This document shows, piece after piece, positions 62,601 to 64,000 of a DNA stretch of 64,000 bases. The stretch's first letter is position 1. Every line of letters starts with the position of its first letter. The position numbers and the translations under genes were made by a program. This DNA is from Aquilaria yunnanensis (Eukaryota; Streptophyta; Magnoliopsida; Malvales; Thymelaeaceae). Location of the stretch: NCBI GenBank assembly GCA_039654915.1, contig JBDJPA010000012.1, positions 124,001 to 188,000 on the forward strand, given 5' to 3'. Below the pieces are notes generated by a model. The model searched no databases. It was not told the origin of the DNA and saw only the letters and a list, made by a program, of their open reading frames with translations.

Positions 62601-63710
62601 TATCACTGCCACCTGAATCAGAGGAAAGAGTCTCGTACAAAGCTTCAATATTTTTAAGGGAAAAAACAGGAATAAGATAAAAGAATTTACTTACTGTCTC
62701 ATCACTTCTGCCAGTTAATTTAAGATACTGCAAAGAAACATGATCTACAGGAAAGAAACCCATAGTTGCACCATACTCGGGAGACATGTTTGCAATAGTA
62801 GCCCTGTCAGCTAAAGATAATTCACCCATCCCATCACCTGGAATTGAGTATAAATGGCATGTTTAATTTCAGCAATAACCAACAACTGTAAATATCATGA
62901 CTACATGAAATTAGTTACCATAAAACTCAACAAATTTGCCAACAACACCATGCTTCCTCAGCATTTGTGTCACAGTCAAAACCAAATCAGTTGCTGTAAC
63001 TCCATTGCATAATTTTCCAGATAACTTGAAACCCACAACGCCAGGCAAAACCATGCTCATGGGCTGTCAATTACAATGTTCCAGTATCATGAAACATATC
63101 AACAAGATTTGGAGGAAGACAGGGCAAAAAGGTGCCTTTAAAATTAAACCATAAGCAATAACTACCTGGCCAAGCATTGCAGCCTCAGCTTCAATGCCTC
63201 CAACACCCCAGCCAGCTACTCCTAACCCATCTATCATAGTTGTGTGAGAATCAGTTCCAACAACACTATCAGGGTACAACAAACCATTGGTATTGAAGAC
63301 TACACGTCCAAGATATTCGAGATTGACCTGAAATTTCAGTTTGTAGCACACTTCACACCAAACAGTAGATCATTTAAAATATATAGAACTCACTGGTGAC
63401 ATCAAAATGCATTTCGTTTCCAATAACAGGATGCAAAACTCTTTGACTTAGGTAAATTATCAACAAAGATCTTCCATCCAACAATTAGGTATAAGGTGAA
63501 GGGCAATGCCTTTCTGAGGCATACCTGATGCACAATACCAGAACCAGGAGGAACAACAAGCATGTTTGTGAAAGCTGAAGAACCCCACTTCAAGAAGGCA
63601 AATCTCTCTTTGTTCCTTTGGAATTCAAGCTCCATGTTAGCTTGCACGGCATTCTCAGACCTTGCTACATCAACTTGAACAGAATGATCAATTACAAGAT
63701 CCACAGGCAC
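53678..63710 (-). CDS. ACO: Aconitate hydratase, C-terminal 777 residues over 16 exons; 5' exons beyond the right edge
   Basis: Exons on -: 63710-63525, 63327-63166, 63063-62919, 62837-62695, 62612-62556, 62422-62343, 62219-62144, 56374-56189, 56073-56006, 55907-55789, 55639-55518, 55231-55133, 55051-54572, 54322-54224, 54123-53881, 53746-53678. All junctions are GT-AG and in frame. Aconitase interconverts citrate and isocitrate through a [4Fe-4S] cluster, in mitochondria and cytosol. The cluster Cys are C320 ([11 protein letters not shown]), C386 and C389 ([12 protein letters not shown]), numbered from the first residue seen. The 66 and 3 spacing equals that of IRP1/cytosolic-type aconitases. 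The swivel domain has [13 protein letters not shown]. About 120-220 N-terminal residues, including any transit peptide, are outside the window, so the targeting class is unknown. The intron 62143-56375 hosts copia element 2. Confidence 0.96.
56663..56904 (-). repeat. 3' LTR of copia 2
   Basis: Canonical TG...CA ends (TGTTTGCTTTGG ... CTTTCCAACA). It contains a 22-bp direct repeat, CAATCCCTATAATTAAGG twice in tandem, shared with the other LTR. Confidence 0.95.
56912..61260 (-). pseudogene. Copia 2 gag-pol remnants
   Basis: From high to low on -: gag (about 61230-60360) with [12 protein letters not shown] and a damaged zinc knuckle (CTYCKKPRH). Then come protease-distal sequence and the GAG-pre-integrase motif (59933-59556; HQHFRFGH ... 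CDVCEFAKH). Integrase remnants cover 59550-59040. RT starts about 58100, with a long open block at 58064-57444 carrying [15 protein letters not shown]. RNase H at 57316-56912 carries ARSSAEAEF and ends GMEDLYSPA. Every junction between these blocks holds a stop or shift. Nothing functional can be made without complementation. Confidence 0.9.
61412..61653 (-). repeat. 5' LTR of copia 2
   Basis: 242 bp, equal in length to the 3' LTR with about 11 substitutions by eye. ATAAC follows at 61654-61658. Confidence 0.95.
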
Positions 63711-64000
63711 CTGCATTTAAATGTTTTGTGCCAGAGGGTGGAAATCAGTAAAATAAGTAAATCATATCCCAATCTAGGTTTGTGGAACGAGTGGAAGTGA
63801 ACATCCCACCAACCAGTTTAAAGTGTAACGCACAAGAGAACATATTGAAAAAACTCATTAGCATTTTCAACTGTCGAATCAATGGTTTTCCATAAAATAT
63901 GTAATTTAACAGCCAATTTAACTAGGAACTGGATATCTGAGCCTTAAATATCATATTCAAACTTTTTGTTCAATAATTTTCCAATGTTGGCGAAATCATA

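Overview
This is plant nuclear DNA, almost certainly from a eudicot. Four host genes can be read. They are a type I pectin methylesterase (PME) on + at 1798-3528, a clade 3 glutamate receptor-like channel (GLR3.4-like) on - at 3871-8896, Mediator subunit 9 (MED9) on - at 32322-33833, and an aconitate hydratase on - from 53678 to the right edge. The aconitase first exons lie outside the window. PME looks intronless from its chosen start. GLR (6 exons, 953 aa) and MED9 (5 exons, 170 aa) were rebuilt exon by exon and stay in frame. The 16 aconitase exons also join in frame and give 777 C-terminal residues. I cannot name the species.

More than half of the window is transposable elements and their remains. 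From left to right they are: a LINE 3' fragment (1-1210); a dead hAT element (about 10076-12688); a full-length mariner-like element (MLE) with a TA target duplication (12908-18288); an A-rich tract holding a minisatellite of about 92 bp (19370-20340); a Ty1/copia element with nearly identical 181-bp LTRs (20950-25613) inserted inside an older inverted repeat; a CACTA-like terminus (27398); a 2.56-kb solo LTR (27655-30211); a long-TIR, MULE-like element (30901-31972) beside MED9; a decayed Ty3/gypsy element of Tat type with pol on - and a convergent extra ORF on + (36720-43007); an LTR-like segment (43008-43871); a noncoding repeat with short TIRs (44618-47068); a 1.4-kb solo LTR (47643-49044); and a second Ty1/copia element (56663-61653) in an aconitase intron.

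The host genes do not form a pathway or cluster. PME (cell wall) and GLR (membrane channel) are convergent neighbours 342 bp apart. MED9 and aconitase are single genes separated by repeats. All readable host exons are intact, and insertions are confined to introns and intergenic DNA. The two copia elements have clearly different ages by LTR comparison, about 1% against about 4.5% divergence, and both carry disabling mutations.

No wholly new system is established. The least explained items are an antisense ORF inside the mariner-like element, the gypsy element's convergent extra ORF, the 92-bp minisatellite and the inverted repeat around copia 1. All boundaries were read by eye. No alignment or database search was run.
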